From Bin87 sp034428455 (lineage in GTDB: Bacteria; Chloroflexota; Dehalococcoidia; Lucifugimonadales; UBA3495), in the NCBI GenBank assembly GCA_034428455.1, contig DAOUHZ010000001.1, forward strand, positions 18,610-82,609: a stretch of DNA of 64,000 nucleotides, read 5' to 3'. Positions 27,381 to 38,834 of the stretch are shown in pieces (the first letter of the stretch is position 1; each line of letters begins with the position of its first letter). A program made the translations under genes and the position numbers. The notes under the pieces are model-generated. The model ran no database searches, was not told the DNA's origin, and saw nothing but the letters and a program-made list of their open reading frames with translations.

Positions 27381-28559
27381 CTACAACCCCGACTCGTACA
27401 GGAAGTCGCCAGTGGGGTAATTGTTGAGCAGATGGCGGGCGATGACCAGGCGCTGGATCTCGTTGGTTCCCTCGCCGATCATCATCAGCGGGGCGTCGCG
27501 GAAGTGGCGCTCCACCGTCAGGTCCTGGGTGTAGCCGTAGCCGCCGTGGATGCGCATGGCGTCGGTGGCGACCTGCATACACATCTCGCTGGCGAACAGC
27601 TTGGCCATTCCGGCCTCCATGTCGGCGCGCTCGCCCCGGTCCTTCTTCTCGGCGGCGTGGAGCACCAACAGGTGGGCCGCCTGGATCTGGGTCGCCATGT
27701 TGGCCAGCATTATCTGCACGCTCTGGTGTTCTCCGATGGGCTTGCCGAAGGTTTCGCGCTGCCTGGCGTATCGCGTGGCTTCTTCCAGCGCGGCCCGCGC
27801 CACGCCGAGGCAGCGGGCGGCGACATTGATGCGGCCCAGCTCCAGTCCGCTCATTATCTGGTAGAACCCCCTGCCCTCCTCGCCGCTGACCAGATTCCCG
27901 CCGGATACGCGGTAGTCCTCGAAGGACAGCTCGCAGGTATCCACGCCCTTGTAGCCCAGCTTCGGTATGTCCCGCACCACGTTGAAGCCCGGCCCCTTCT
28001 CGGCGATGAAGATGCTGATGCCGCGCCGGGGCGGGTCGGCGTTCGGGTCGGTCTTGGTGACCAGGGCGAAGGTGTTGCCGTGGCGTCCGTTGGTAATCAG
28101 GCTCTTGGTCCCGTTCACCACGTATTCGTCGCCTTCGCGGACGGCGCGGGTCTGGATGGCCTGGACGTCGCTGCCTGCGTTGGGCTCGGTGATGCAGATG
28201 CCGCCGCGCTTCTCGCCGGTCGCCATCAGGGGCAGGAACCGCTCCTTCTGCTCCGGCGTGCCGTGGGTCGTGACCATGTAGGCCATGATGAGGTGGGAGT
28301 TCAGTATCCCGCTCAGGCTCATCCATCCCCGGCAGATTTCCTCGATGACTAGGGCGTAGGACGTAACGTCCAGCTCAAGCCCGCCGTACTCTTCGGGGAT
28401 CACCGCGCCGAACAGGCCCAGCTCCTTCATCCGCTCCACCAGCTCGAAGGGGTACTCGTCGGCGTGCTCCATTTCCTGCGCGACCGGCTGGACTTCCCGG
28501 CGGACAAACTCTCTGATCGTGGCGACCATGCCACGCTGCGCTTCGGTTAATTGAGGCAA
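27381..28559 (-). CDS. Acyl-CoA dehydrogenase
   Basis: 392-aa FAD flavoprotein that introduces the alpha,beta double bond in acyl-CoA. Signatures are GGICITEPNAGSD (FAD/substrate), RIHGGYGYTQDLTVERHFRD and IGEGTNEIQRLVIARHLL, whose Glu is the catalytic base position. A TTG start at 28557-28559 is chosen because AGGAG lies five bases upstream and the protein then starts LPQLTEAQRGMV at normal depth; the longer open frame upstream is not family-like. Confidence 0.93.
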   Translation of the reverse strand: MPQLTEAQRGMVATIREFVRREVQPVAQEMEHADEYPFELVERMKELGLFGAVIPEEYGGLELDVTSYALVIEEICRGWMSLSGILNSHLIMAYMVTTHGTPEQKERFLPLMATGEKRGGICITEPNAGSDVQAIQTRAVREGDEYVVNGTKSLITNGRHGNTFALVTKTDPNADPPRRGISIFIAEKGPGFNVVRDIPKLGYKGVDTCELSFEDYRVSGGNLVSGEEGRGFYQIMSGLELGRINVAARCLGVARAALEEATRYARQRETFGKPIGEHQSVQIMLANMATQIQAAHLLVLHAAEKKDRGERADMEAGMAKLFASEMCMQVATDAMRIHGGYGYTQDLTVERHFRDAPLMMIGEGTNEIQRLVIARHLLNNYPTGDFLYESGL

Positions 28560-28760
28560 AACCGCTCCTGAAAATGGGCTGATTTCGTGGCGGCATTTTA
28601 GCACGCGCCGGTAACAGCCAAGTTTGACACCCCAGGGGCGGCACACTAGACTCGCCGGCAACCGCGCTGCCTGACAATCATCGGCGAGTGTTTCGTTATG
28701 AAATGAAGGCAGCAGCGTCCGCTTTCGCCGCCCCAATGCTCAACATAGTGAGGTATCGCA

Positions 28761-29219
28761 ATGCCGGATCAGCCAGAATACATAGACCTGCTCAACGACA
28801 TTCGCCTGCAGGAGCACCGGGCCGGCGTCTACCTCAAGGCGTGGGCCGACAAGACCGAGCATCCGGGGCTGAAAGCCTGCCTCTCCCTGGTCGCCGAGCG
28901 CGAGACCAGCCACGGGGACATCTTCGACCGGCGCATTCGCGAGTTGGGCGGCGCCCCCGAGGACAAGGACGACGCCATGTTTGCCGAGCGGCTGCGCGTG
29001 GCCGGTTCGGACATGACCGACAAGGAAAAGATCGTCTGGATGCGCGAAGCCCAGTCTCGTGTAACCCTGCCCACCGTGCGCCAGCGCTACGAGGCAGCCT
29101 CAGTTGATGAGTCCGTCGACCAGCTGACCCGTTCTCTGATCAAGTGGTTCACCGAGGTGGAGGACGACTCCGGCGCCTCCATGCGGGCGGTGTACGCCGA
29201 GATCGAGCGGGAGGACTGA
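28761..29219 (+). CDS. Ferritin-like four-helix protein
   Basis: 152 aa, almost wholly helical. LLNDIRLQEHRAGVYLKAWADK and CLSLVAERETSHGDIFDRRIREL carry E-x2-H-like pairs reminiscent of the rubrerythrin/ferritin-like superfamily; the later helices (DQLTRSLIKWFTEVED, YAEIERED) are acidic. Metal binding is an inference. A terminator follows. It precedes the copper ATPase gene by 200 bp. Confidence 0.65.
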   Translation: MPDQPEYIDLLNDIRLQEHRAGVYLKAWADKTEHPGLKACLSLVAERETSHGDIFDRRIRELGGAPEDKDDAMFAERLRVAGSDMTDKEKIVWMREAQSRVTLPTVRQRYEAASVDESVDQLTRSLIKWFTEVEDDSGASMRAVYAEIERED

Positions 29220-29240
29220 CCACTTCCTGCTTTCGCATTT

Positions 29241-29278
29241 GAAGACGGCGCCTTATGGGGCCGTCTTCGCTATTTTGC
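29241..29278 (+). terminator. Intrinsic terminator after the ferritin-like gene
   Basis: Perfect 9-bp stem GAAGACGGC (29241-29249) / GCCGTCTTC (29260-29268) followed by GCTATTTT. Confidence 0.8.
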
Positions 29279-29372
29279 CCACTGAATCCACCGACGCCAA
29301 CGCCGGTCGGCCGCATGGGATGGCATTTCGCTCCATTTCTGATGTTCCCGCCCTGGAAACGCCGCCGCTGCT

Positions 29373-29393
29373 ACAATGAAGAGGGTACCCTCG
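29373..29393 (+). promoter_or_regulatory. Candidate promoter -10 with overlapping 12-bp palindrome upstream of copA
   Basis: TACAAT at 29373-29378 is followed by the perfect palindrome GAGGGTACCCTC at 29382-29393, 35 bp before the copA start. An operator for a copper-responsive repressor is plausible, but no regulator gene is in the window. Confidence 0.4.
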
Positions 29394-29427
29394 GTACTCC
29401 CCCTGCCCGCATCGGCGACGCGACTCC

Positions 29428-31752
29428 ATGCCCCAATCGTCACAAAACACCCTGGTTCTCCCCGTCGCCGGGATGACGTGCGCGGCGTGTGTCTACCACG
29501 TGGGCGAAGCGCTGCGCTCCGTGGACGGCGTGGCCGAGGTCAGCGTCAACTTGGCCACCGAGCGGGCTACCATCAGCCTGGATGACGCCGAAGGCGCCAA
29601 CTCACCCGACCTGGAAACGTTGGCCCGGGCCGTGGCCGACGCCGGATACCGTCTCGATACCAACCCCGACGCACTTGAGAACGACGGCGGTCGTGGAAGC
29701 GGGCCAAGGGAGCGGGAGGAAAGGCGCGTCAGGGTCCGGTTGATCGTGGCGGCAGTGGGCGGAGCCGCGCTGCTTCTCGGCAGTTTCCCAGCGCTGCCCT
29801 GGACGCCCGGGTTGCTGACCCTGTGGTGGTACCCGCTGCTGCTATGGGCGGTGGCGACTCCGGTGCAGCTGTGGGCCGGATGGTCCTTCTACACCGCCGG
29901 GTGGGCCGGAATCCGGCGGTTGCAGCCAAACATGCACACGCTCATCGCCCTGGGCACGTCGGTGGCCTATGGCTACAGCGTGGTGGTCGTCCTGACGACG
30001 CTGATCGCTCCCGGCGCATTGGCTGCATCGGCAGGGCACCAATTGCACTTCGACATGGCGGCAATAATCGTCTCGCTGATCCTGCTGGGACGCTGGCTGG
30101 AGGCCCGCGCCCTGTCGCGCACGTCGAGCGCAATCGAACGGCTGCTGGATTTGCGGCCTCAAACGGCGCACCTCATGGCGGCGGACGGATCCATAGCCGA
30201 CGTGCCGGTGGACCAGGTTGAAACCGGCGACGCCCTGGCCGTTCGCCCGGGCGAGCAGATCCCCGTCGATGGCGAAGTGACCAGTGGGATCACCATCGTC
30301 GACCAGTCAGCCCTGACCGGGGAGAGCGTGCCAGCTGAGAAATCCGCCGGCGATCCGGTGTTTGGCGGCACCCTCAACGGCGCCGGGGCGATACTCATGC
30401 GGGCCACGCGGGTGGGCGCGGATATGACGCTGGCCCAGGTGATCCGGCTGGTGGAAGAGGCGCAAGGCTCGGCGGCCCCGGTGCAGCGGCTGGCCGACCG
30501 GGTGGCGGCCTGGTTCGTGCCGGCGGTGGGGCTGATTGCGCTGGCGGCGGCGGTGTTGTGGCTGTTCCTCGGGCCGGACCCTTCGGTGCGGTATGCCATG
30601 CTCACGCTGGTCGCGGTGTTCATCATCGCGTGCCCGTGCGCGCTGGGGCTGGCAACGCCCACGGCCATAATCGTCGGAGTGGGCAGAAGCGCGGAACGGG
30701 GCATCCTGATCCGCAGCGCCGCCGCGCTGGAAACCGCCCATCGCGTGGACGTGGTCGCTCTGGACAAGACCGGGACGCTGACCACCGGGCAACTGGAAGT
30801 CACGGACATCGTGCCCGCTGCCGGCGTCTCGGATGCCCACGTTTTGCGTTGCGCGGCGTCAGTGGAAACGCTGTCGGAGCACCCGATGGGACGGGCCGTC
30901 CTGCGCCGGGCTCAAGCTGAGAACCTGTCGGTGGCTCCGTCGACGGAATTCATTGCCCACACCGGTACCGGTGTAACTGCGGTGTTGAACGACGAGGAGG
31001 TGGCGGTCGGCAATGCCTCCTTGATGGAAGAGGTTGGCGTGTCACCGGGAAACGAACTGGCCGCAACGGCGACCCTGTTCGCCCAGCGTGGCGAGACGCC
31101 GATGTTCGTGTCCCAGGGCAAGCGCATCCTCGGCGTCATCGCCGTGGCCGACACGGTGAAACCCGGCGCTCCCAATGCAATGGCGGCCCTGCACGAGATG
31201 GGAGTACACACGGTGATGCTCTCCGGGGACCGGCCGGAGGTGGCGGCGTCCGTGGCATCGGCTTGTGGCATCGACGAATACCACGCCGGTATGCTGCCGG
31301 CCGACAAGGCAGATGCCGTCGCCAGGATGCAGCAGGAAGGACACACCGTGGCAATGGTGGGCGACGGCATAAACGACGCGCCGGCGCTGGCTCGCGCCAA
31401 CGTTGGGGTCGCCATGGGCGGGGGCGCCGACATCGCGCAGGAAACGGCTGACGTCACTCTGATGCGGGATGACCTGATGGGCGTCGCCACCGCGCTGAAG
31501 ATGTCCCGGGCAACCATGCGCACCATCCGGCAGAACCTGTTCTGGGCTTTCTTCTACAACACGCTGCTCATCCCCGTGGCGGCGGGCGCGCTGTATCCGG
31601 TTTTCACCCCGCTGGGCGGCGTGCCTTCGGGCCTGGTGTTTTTCTTCGGCGAGGCGGGCTTCCTAAACCCCATCCTGGCGGCGCTGGCCATGGCGTTCAG
31701 CTCGGTCAGCGTGGTGAGCAACTCGCTGCGGCTGCGACGGGCGTCAATCTAA
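29428..31752 (+). CDS. copA: Copper-translocating P1B-type ATPase
   Basis: Membrane ATPase exporting Cu(I) from the cytoplasm; 774 aa. One N-terminal heavy-metal domain with GMTCAAC (C18, C21), eight predicted membrane helices, the CPC ion-binding motif at 402-404 (IIACPCALGLATP), the phosphorylation site DKTGTLT starting at D446, the SEHPMG motif of the ATP-binding domain, and GDGINDAPALA. The C-terminal helices contain YNTLLIPVAAG and FSSVSVVSNSLRLR, consistent with copper specificity. The coiled-coil and YHS-domain genes downstream are on the same strand and may be co-transcribed. Confidence 0.95.
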   Translation: MPQSSQNTLVLPVAGMTCAACVYHVGEALRSVDGVAEVSVNLATERATISLDDAEGANSPDLETLARAVADAGYRLDTNPDALENDGGRGSGPREREERRVRVRLIVAAVGGAALLLGSFPALPWTPGLLTLWWYPLLLWAVATPVQLWAGWSFYTAGWAGIRRLQPNMHTLIALGTSVAYGYSVVVVLTTLIAPGALAASAGHQLHFDMAAIIVSLILLGRWLEARALSRTSSAIERLLDLRPQTAHLMAADGSIADVPVDQVETGDALAVRPGEQIPVDGEVTSGITIVDQSALTGESVPAEKSAGDPVFGGTLNGAGAILMRATRVGADMTLAQVIRLVEEAQGSAAPVQRLADRVAAWFVPAVGLIALAAAVLWLFLGPDPSVRYAMLTLVAVFIIACPCALGLATPTAIIVGVGRSAERGILIRSAAALETAHRVDVVALDKTGTLTTGQLEVTDIVPAAGVSDAHVLRCAASVETLSEHPMGRAVLRRAQAENLSVAPSTEFIAHTGTGVTAVLNDEEVAVGNASLMEEVGVSPGNELAATATLFAQRGETPMFVSQGKRILGVIAVADTVKPGAPNAMAALHEMGVHTVMLSGDRPEVAASVASACGIDEYHAGMLPADKADAVARMQQEGHTVAMVGDGINDAPALARANVGVAMGGGADIAQETADVTLMRDDLMGVATALKMSRATMRTIRQNLFWAFFYNTLLIPVAAGALYPVFTPLGGVPSGLVFFFGEAGFLNPILAALAMAFSSVSVVSNSLRLRRASI

Positions 31753-31824
31753 ATGGCACGCCGGGTTTTGCAATGCTGGTACAATTGGCTTGAAAATCCG
31801 CTTACCGGGATGAGGGAATACTTC

Positions 31825-32274
31825 ATGGAAACGGCAGGCGCCAACAATCTAATGCCGATAATAGTCGCAATTATCGGCAGCCAGGGCCTCATCGTAGCGG
31901 CTCTGGCTCTCATGGCATTCCGCGTTGGTCGGCTTCCATCGCGTGAGGAGTCCAACGCCGTCCGCGATGAGGTAACCGCCAACAAGGTGGAGCTTAAAGA
32001 GGATGTCGCGGCTGTAAAGCTGGAAATCCTCAACGCCAAAGCCGAGTTACGACAGGAAATCGCCGGCACCGAGGCTAGACTGAGACAAGAGATCTCTGAC
32101 ACCGAAGGCCGTCTGCGCCAGGAAATCGCCGGTTCCAGAGATGAAATTTTGCAGGACATTCGTCGTAGCCACCGGCAGATGATGCTCGCGTTGGCTAACC
32201 ACACGCACAGCGCCAACGGCCAAGCCGTGTTCACGCTCCCGCCGGAGACTGAACCCGCGCCCGCCGACAACTAA
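31825..32274 (+). CDS. Membrane-anchored coiled-coil protein with C-terminal LANHxHxxxGQAxF motif
   Basis: 149 aa: one membrane helix (about 10-32), then a long heptad-repeat region with near-identical units (RQEIAGTEARL, RQEISDTEGRL, RQEIAGSRDEIL), ending RRSHRQMMLALANHTHSANGQAVFTLPP. The same architecture and terminal motif recur in the gene at 42393-42899, so this is a paralogous family. ATG at 31825 follows GAGGGA. Function unknown. Confidence 0.7.
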   Translation: METAGANNLMPIIVAIIGSQGLIVAALALMAFRVGRLPSREESNAVRDEVTANKVELKEDVAAVKLEILNAKAELRQEIAGTEARLRQEISDTEGRLRQEIAGSRDEILQDIRRSHRQMMLALANHTHSANGQAVFTLPPETEPAPADN

Positions 32275-32290
32275 CGCGCAGGAAATCGAC

Positions 32291-32524
32291 ATGGCAACCG
32301 CAACCGACCCCATTTGCCTCATGCAGGTGGACACCGATAATCCCAACGGCGGCACCAGCGAACACGAGGGGCAGACCTACTACTTCTGCGCGCCCGGGTG
32401 CCGCATCGCTTTCGAGCGCGACCCGGAAGGGTGGGCGTCCGGCCGCAACAGGCCCATCGCCATGGAGGAGCCGCAACCGCAGCCGGTTACTTTCGTGCGC
32501 CGGCTGTTCCGGCGCGGGCAGTAG
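32291..32524 (+). CDS. YHS-domain protein
   Basis: 77 aa. The YHS signature DPICLMQVD...SEHEGQTYYFCAPGCRIAFERDPEGW fills residues 6-49; the cysteines at CLM and CAPGC are metal-ligand candidates. Such domains often accompany copper-handling proteins, in keeping with copA upstream. A basic tail (VRRLFRRGQ) ends the protein. Confidence 0.85.
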   Translation: MATATDPICLMQVDTDNPNGGTSEHEGQTYYFCAPGCRIAFERDPEGWASGRNRPIAMEEPQPQPVTFVRRLFRRGQ

Positions 32525-32576
32525 GGCTTGTGGGCAATTTGAGCGCGACCCCGGAAACGGTATTGCCGCGCGGGAC

Positions 32577-32871
32577 TTAACTGCGTCGGAGGAGCCGATC
32601 GTACTCGTGGTGTGGACCTATCCAGAACCATGTGAAAGAGCGCATACCTACAAGTCTGTGGGACGCAGGGGAGGGTCCTTCCTGCCCGGTGCTCGGACAG
32701 AGCCTGATCAGCAAGACGGTCCAGTAATTGGTCGGACTCTGGCAGAGCGAGTAGTTGGTCCCACTCTCGGTCAGCGTCGAGTTCTGCCAGTAGAAACTTG
32801 GCGAACCTGTCTTGTTCTTCGGGAGGAAGACCGGCGGCTCGGTCAAAGGCTTCTTTGAGCAGCTGGTTCAT
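32577..32871 (-). pseudogene. Decayed type II toxin-antitoxin locus: antitoxin fused to a toxin remnant
   Basis: From ATG at 32871 the frame reads as a typical small antitoxin (MNQLLKEAFDRAAGLPPEEQ...LLDRLADQALSEHRAGRTLP). Its stop is lost. In another frame the last codons before 32577 read FTWFWIGPHHEYDRLLRRS, the conserved C-terminus of RelE/ParE-type toxins (WFWIGxHxEYDRLL). Most of the toxin gene has been deleted. Confidence 0.75.
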
Positions 32872-32975
32872 GGTTGTGCTCCGGTTCGACGGTGAAAGTT
32901 GCCAGGCGGCCTGTTGGAGGGAAGAGCGGGTGTCTGGGCCGCCCCTCCGCACCGAATAGCCTGCCTTGGGGCGCG

Positions 32976-35624
<2,649 letters not shown>

Positions 35625-35708
35625 AGGAACCCCTCATCCGTTCCTTCTTTCGCCAAAAGAAGGAACGCCATGCCAGTATAGCAAGGATGCCCCGGGTACG
35701 TTGAAGGG

Positions 35709-35771
35709 CCCCGGTCGGATTGCCGACCGGGGAACGATCAAATTGCGGAGGCGGCGGCCGAGCCGCCGCCT
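35709..35771 (-). terminator. Two strong hairpins between DUF3800 gene and secA
   Basis: CCCCGGTCGG-ATTG-CCGACCGGGG (35709-35732) and AGGCGGCGGC-CGA-GCCGCCGCCT (35749-35771), both perfect 10-bp stems. The second overlaps the DUF3800 stop codon. There is no long T run, so termination may be factor-assisted. Confidence 0.65.
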
Positions 35772-36540
35772 AATCGAACTGGTAGGGGTATACGACCTGC
35801 AGGACGCGGCCGTCGCGGAGGACGTCGAAGTATCCGTGGGCCGCGTTGGGCTGCTGGAGCCAGCGCCGGATGATATAGGCGCACAGGGACGCCAGTTGTC
35901 CGCCGACACTGGTCTCGGCCGGGGCTATCATCAGGTCGTCATACATGTTGGGGTTGACGGAATCGTTGTCCTCGCTCAGGAAATCGTTCAAAGCCAACGA
36001 AATGGAACTGGACGACGCTCCCGCCATCAGCATCGCGTAGTCGTTGACGTCCCACATCGATTGCATAATGTCATCGGGGTTCATCTGCGCCATGACGTTT
36101 TCATCCAGGAACATCGTCAGGGCCAGCAGGAAGCGGCTGAACGCCAACTGTGACGGGTCCGAATTGCCGTACAGAGAGTTGCCTTCTGTTGTGCTGGCGG
36201 CCAGGAACGCTGCCTTGTCGATGTATGACACCAGGAGCGGCACTTCGCGGCGGACCAGGATGCTCAGGCAGTCCTGGATGAGCTCGCCCCGACGCTCCGG
36301 TCGCCACGAGCGGAAGTACCCCTTGCCCTGGTACAAGTCGCCAGGCCGCAATTCGTTGGGTACGCCGTCGGTGCCGGCGGGGGCGCCCAAATGGCGGCGA
36401 ACCAGGGCGTCGTACTCCCCGGTCATGGAGATGTACTGGCTCTCCTGCACCAGCAGCCCGGCGTGGACGTGATGCGGCTGGCTGGGATCGTCGGCGCTGA
36501 GGCCGGTCAGACCGGATTCACTGAGAAAAACCAGGTACAT
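35770..36540 (-). CDS. DUF3800 domain protein
   Basis: 256 aa. The start MYLVFLSESGLTG resembles the MYIxYxDESGD start of DUF3800 proteins, with Ser replacing the usual acidic residue; the family is predicted to adopt an RNase H-like fold. A later acidic stretch (NDFLSEDNDSVNPNMYDDLMIAP) fits the conserved C-terminal Asp pair. Function unknown; often found in defence or mobile regions. Confidence 0.75.
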   Translation of the reverse strand: MYLVFLSESGLTGLSADDPSQPHHVHAGLLVQESQYISMTGEYDALVRRHLGAPAGTDGVPNELRPGDLYQGKGYFRSWRPERRGELIQDCLSILVRREVPLLVSYIDKAAFLAASTTEGNSLYGNSDPSQLAFSRFLLALTMFLDENVMAQMNPDDIMQSMWDVNDYAMLMAGASSSSISLALNDFLSEDNDSVNPNMYDDLMIAPAETSVGGQLASLCAYIIRRWLQQPNAAHGYFDVLRDGRVLQVVYPYQFD

Positions 36541-36633
36541 GGTAGCCTCCCAGGCTGGCGCGGCGGGCTCTATCGGCCCTGACTGGGGCTGGCGGTGACG
36601 GCGGCATTCGCCGGCATCAGTGGATGGGACCGG

Positions 36634-36942
36634 CTATTGCGCAACGGTCCGGAAATCGACGTGAAGAACGTCTCCGGTGCGGGGTTGCCACTGAATCTCC
36701 GAAGCGACGGCGGTGTACTCGCCGGATTCGCCGGCGATGGTCACCCGGAGCGGCTGGCCGAACTCCCCGCCGGCGCGACTGATGGCCTGGAGCAGGGTGC
36801 GAACCTCGCACTGCAACGGGCGGGATTCGACGCCCTTGCCGTACAGATGAACGGGAACGATGCCCTCTCTGCGCAGCGCTTTGACCTTCTTGCCCAGGGT
36901 GTCGCGGGTGTCAAGTTGGACGGAAACCGTCGGGGTGGTCAT
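36634..36942 (-). CDS. rplY: Ribosomal protein L25 (short form)
   Basis: 5S-rRNA-binding protein of the large subunit. 102 aa with VQLDTRDTLGKKVKALRREGIVPVHLYGKGVESRPLQC and VLHVDFRTVAQ; the C-terminal CTC-type extension of longer homologues is absent. ATG at 36942 is chosen (MTTPTVSVQLD). The DUF3800 gene follows on the same strand. Confidence 0.9.
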   Translation of the reverse strand: MTTPTVSVQLDTRDTLGKKVKALRREGIVPVHLYGKGVESRPLQCEVRTLLQAISRAGGEFGQPLRVTIAGESGEYTAVASEIQWQPRTGDVLHVDFRTVAQ

Positions 36943-37239
36943 CGTAATCGGAACTCCTGGAGAACGTATGGCGGGGACAACCCCGATTGGAGCGCATATC
37001 ATAGCACACGCCGAACTCATGACGAGGAAATTTCGCTACTCCCGATCTGGAGTCACGGCGTCAGAGTCCGGCCAATACTCCGACGTATTTCGCAGTCGGC
37101 CCAGCGGCTCGAATTTCCTGGGTATTTGCTGATTTCCAGACAACGTCGTTGTCGGAATAGCGTCTCGGGACGGATGTTGCAAATTCGCTAGAAACGCGCC
37201 AAATCCGGCCCCTGAGCGAATCTTTCGCGGTCCACTGAC

Positions 37240-37668
37240 TCAACAAATGCGAGGCGAAGGCGCGTCTATTATCCGGTCGTCGGGTGCTCCAGGCGGACTG
37301 TGCCCGCGGACCCAGCTGGCTTCTGCCATGAGGCGTTGCTTCGCTCGTCGCCGAATCGTCTTGGCGCCGGTGATATCGCAGTGCCCCGGTCCGCCGGATG
37401 CGGGGGTTTCGAGAACGTCCATGCCGGCTTCTCTGATGCTGGCAACTGAGAGGACGTAGAGGTAGTCTCCTGCGCCTTCGTTCATGACTTCGTTGGGGTC
37501 AGCGTCGCCTACCAGGCGACACGAGGCGTATCCGTCTCCTGGGCCCATGTCCAGATGGCTGCTGGGAGGTCTCGGAATCCCCATGGAGGGATCGTGCGTC
37601 AATTGTGCCGCGCCTATCCGTCTCATTACCAGCCGGTCGTGTCCGGCGGGTTGGCGCTGTCCCGTCAT
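37240..37668 (-). CDS. Hypothetical protein, second gene of the inverted-repeat element
   Basis: 142 aa, no family recognised. It contains MGPGDGYASCRLVGDADPNEVMNEGAGDYLYVLSVASIREAGMDVLETP followed by GGPGHCDITGAKTIRRRAKQRLMAEASWVRG. Its ATG overlaps the stop of the upstream gene by four bases (ATGA), so the two are co-translated. Both genes lie inside the 37024-38558 element. A toxin-antitoxin or effector-immunity pair is possible but unproven. Confidence 0.6.
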   Translation of the reverse strand: MTGQRQPAGHDRLVMRRIGAAQLTHDPSMGIPRPPSSHLDMGPGDGYASCRLVGDADPNEVMNEGAGDYLYVLSVASIREAGMDVLETPASGGPGHCDITGAKTIRRRAKQRLMAEASWVRGHSPPGAPDDRIIDAPSPRIC

Positions 37669-38189
37669 AGGCCGAGTTCTGCGGCTGTGTCGGCCAGTGC
37701 TTTGGCCCAGCGGCGGAGGAGCTCCTCGTTACCGGAGACGTCGCCCTCGTCGTCCAGGTCTTGTTGTCCCCTCTCGTCGCCATAGCAGTATTGGGCGGGC
37801 TGGCCCGGTCGGGTTTCGATCTCCAGGGTAAGGTCTCCCAGGAGCCAGGTTGCCATGGCGCCGCCGTCCCAGTTCGGGGTAATGTTCGGCGCCAGGGCGT
37901 GTTCGGGCAGGACATCGAGGAGGATTAGCAGCAGTTCCGCCACGGCGGCGGCGTCCAGAGGCTGTGGCTTTTCTGACGTCCAGTCAGGGTCATCCCAGGG
38001 TAGGGCACACAGCTCCATGACAGTTCCTTCGAACCAATCGCCTGGGATCCTTCCGGCCTCCGGTCTGACGTGGGTCGCGTCGAAAGTGGAGGGGAGTGAT
38101 CTTGAGATGAGGGCTTTCAGCAGTTTGGGAAGCCACTGGAGGGCCGTGTAGTCTGTTGGTTCTTGCCCTATGGTGGGGTTTGCGGCCAT
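37665..38189 (-). CDS. Hypothetical protein, first gene of the inverted-repeat element
   Basis: 174 aa, acidic, no family recognised. The segment PNITPNWDGGAMATWLLGDLTLEIETRPG looks like a small beta-rich domain of a type seen in other uncharacterised proteins. ATG at 38189 has GCAGGAGC seven bases upstream. It overlaps the next gene at ATGA. Confidence 0.6.
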   Translation of the reverse strand: MAANPTIGQEPTDYTALQWLPKLLKALISRSLPSTFDATHVRPEAGRIPGDWFEGTVMELCALPWDDPDWTSEKPQPLDAAAVAELLLILLDVLPEHALAPNITPNWDGGAMATWLLGDLTLEIETRPGQPAQYCYGDERGQQDLDDEGDVSGNEELLRRWAKALADTAAELGL

Positions 38190-38633
38190 ATTGCTGCTCC
38201 TGCAGTGGCAAATTGCACGGTGCGTTGTGGGCCGTCAAATTGCCGTGCTCGCGCGGTTGGCGTGGATGGAGAATCTGGCGCGGCGCGTATCCCTGCCTTT
38301 GGGGGATACTGACTGGGACTCGAAGCCGACGGGCAGCGGACGTGTCCATCCCGCGCGTGCGGGCTTGAACGCCGGTAATGAATGCCTCGATTGTATCTTG
38401 GGCTGCGTTCATGGCCTTGCGGTCTTCCGAGCTGTCGGGCGGTCGTACCTCGTTGTCCTGCATGCGTCTCGGTACGACGGCGCCGACTGCGAAAATCGTC
38501 GGCTCATTGGATGATCTGCGAAACTGTCACGTCACAATCAGAGTGGCGAAATTTCCTCGAACTCATGACGTGTTTGACCAGGACGGGTCGCTGAATATGT
38601 TCCGCTAACTGCTTTGACTCACGGAGGCCAACT
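38190..38633. other. Stretch without a confident gene
   Basis: Contains the right end of the inverted-repeat element (38541-38558) and its flanking duplication. A minus-strand frame opening at 38463 (MQDNEVRPPDSSEDRKAMNAAQDTIEAFITG) is open here but runs on as antisense-like sequence across the downstream gene, so at most its first 30-40 codons could be a gene remnant. The start of the plus-strand gene at 38634 follows ACGGAGG. Confidence 0.5.
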
Positions 38634-38834
38634 ATGGACGTGCAAATCCGGGACTCTGAAGCGTTGCGGAGAGTGACACCGCCCATGCTGTGCGCTTATC
38701 TCAAGGCCCACAAGTGGGTTCACGAGCAAACCTGGCGTAATTGGATCATGGTATGGTCGCGCAAGCAGGATGAACTGACACATGAGATCCTGGTACCGCT
38801 GCGGCATAACTCCGATAGGTCTGAGATGATGTGA
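38634..38834 (+). pseudogene. Small conserved protein, 3' end lost
   Basis: MDVQIRDSEALRRVTPPMLCAYLKAHKWVHEQTWRNWIMVW...HEILVPLRHN resembles small conserved proteins with an (A)LR-LSP-LxAYLR-xxGW start and an EILVPL core. After about residue 58 the reading continues only as the antisense of the neighbouring nuclease gene (SDRSEMM). The natural C-terminus is therefore missing. Confidence 0.6.

Larger units (their letters stand above)
37024..38558. mobile_element. 1.5-kb inverted-repeat element with 11-bp target duplication, no transposase seen
   Basis: The ends are GAGGAAATTTCGCTACTC (37024-37041) and GAGTGGCGAAATTTCCTC (38541-38558), an 18-bp inverted repeat with one mismatch. Directly outside are perfect 11-bp direct repeats GAACTCATGAC at 37013-37023 and 38559-38569. 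Inside are two overlapping minus-strand genes of unknown function. A second pair of similar ends brackets the HicA/HicB-TPR genes at 61839-62923. Confidence 0.8.

Noticed and set aside
37990..38463. 157-aa minus-strand frame upstream of and overlapping the 174-aa gene
   Set aside because: Most of it is out-of-frame overlap with the better-supported gene that has its own ribosome-binding site; only the first 30-40 codons look protein-like.
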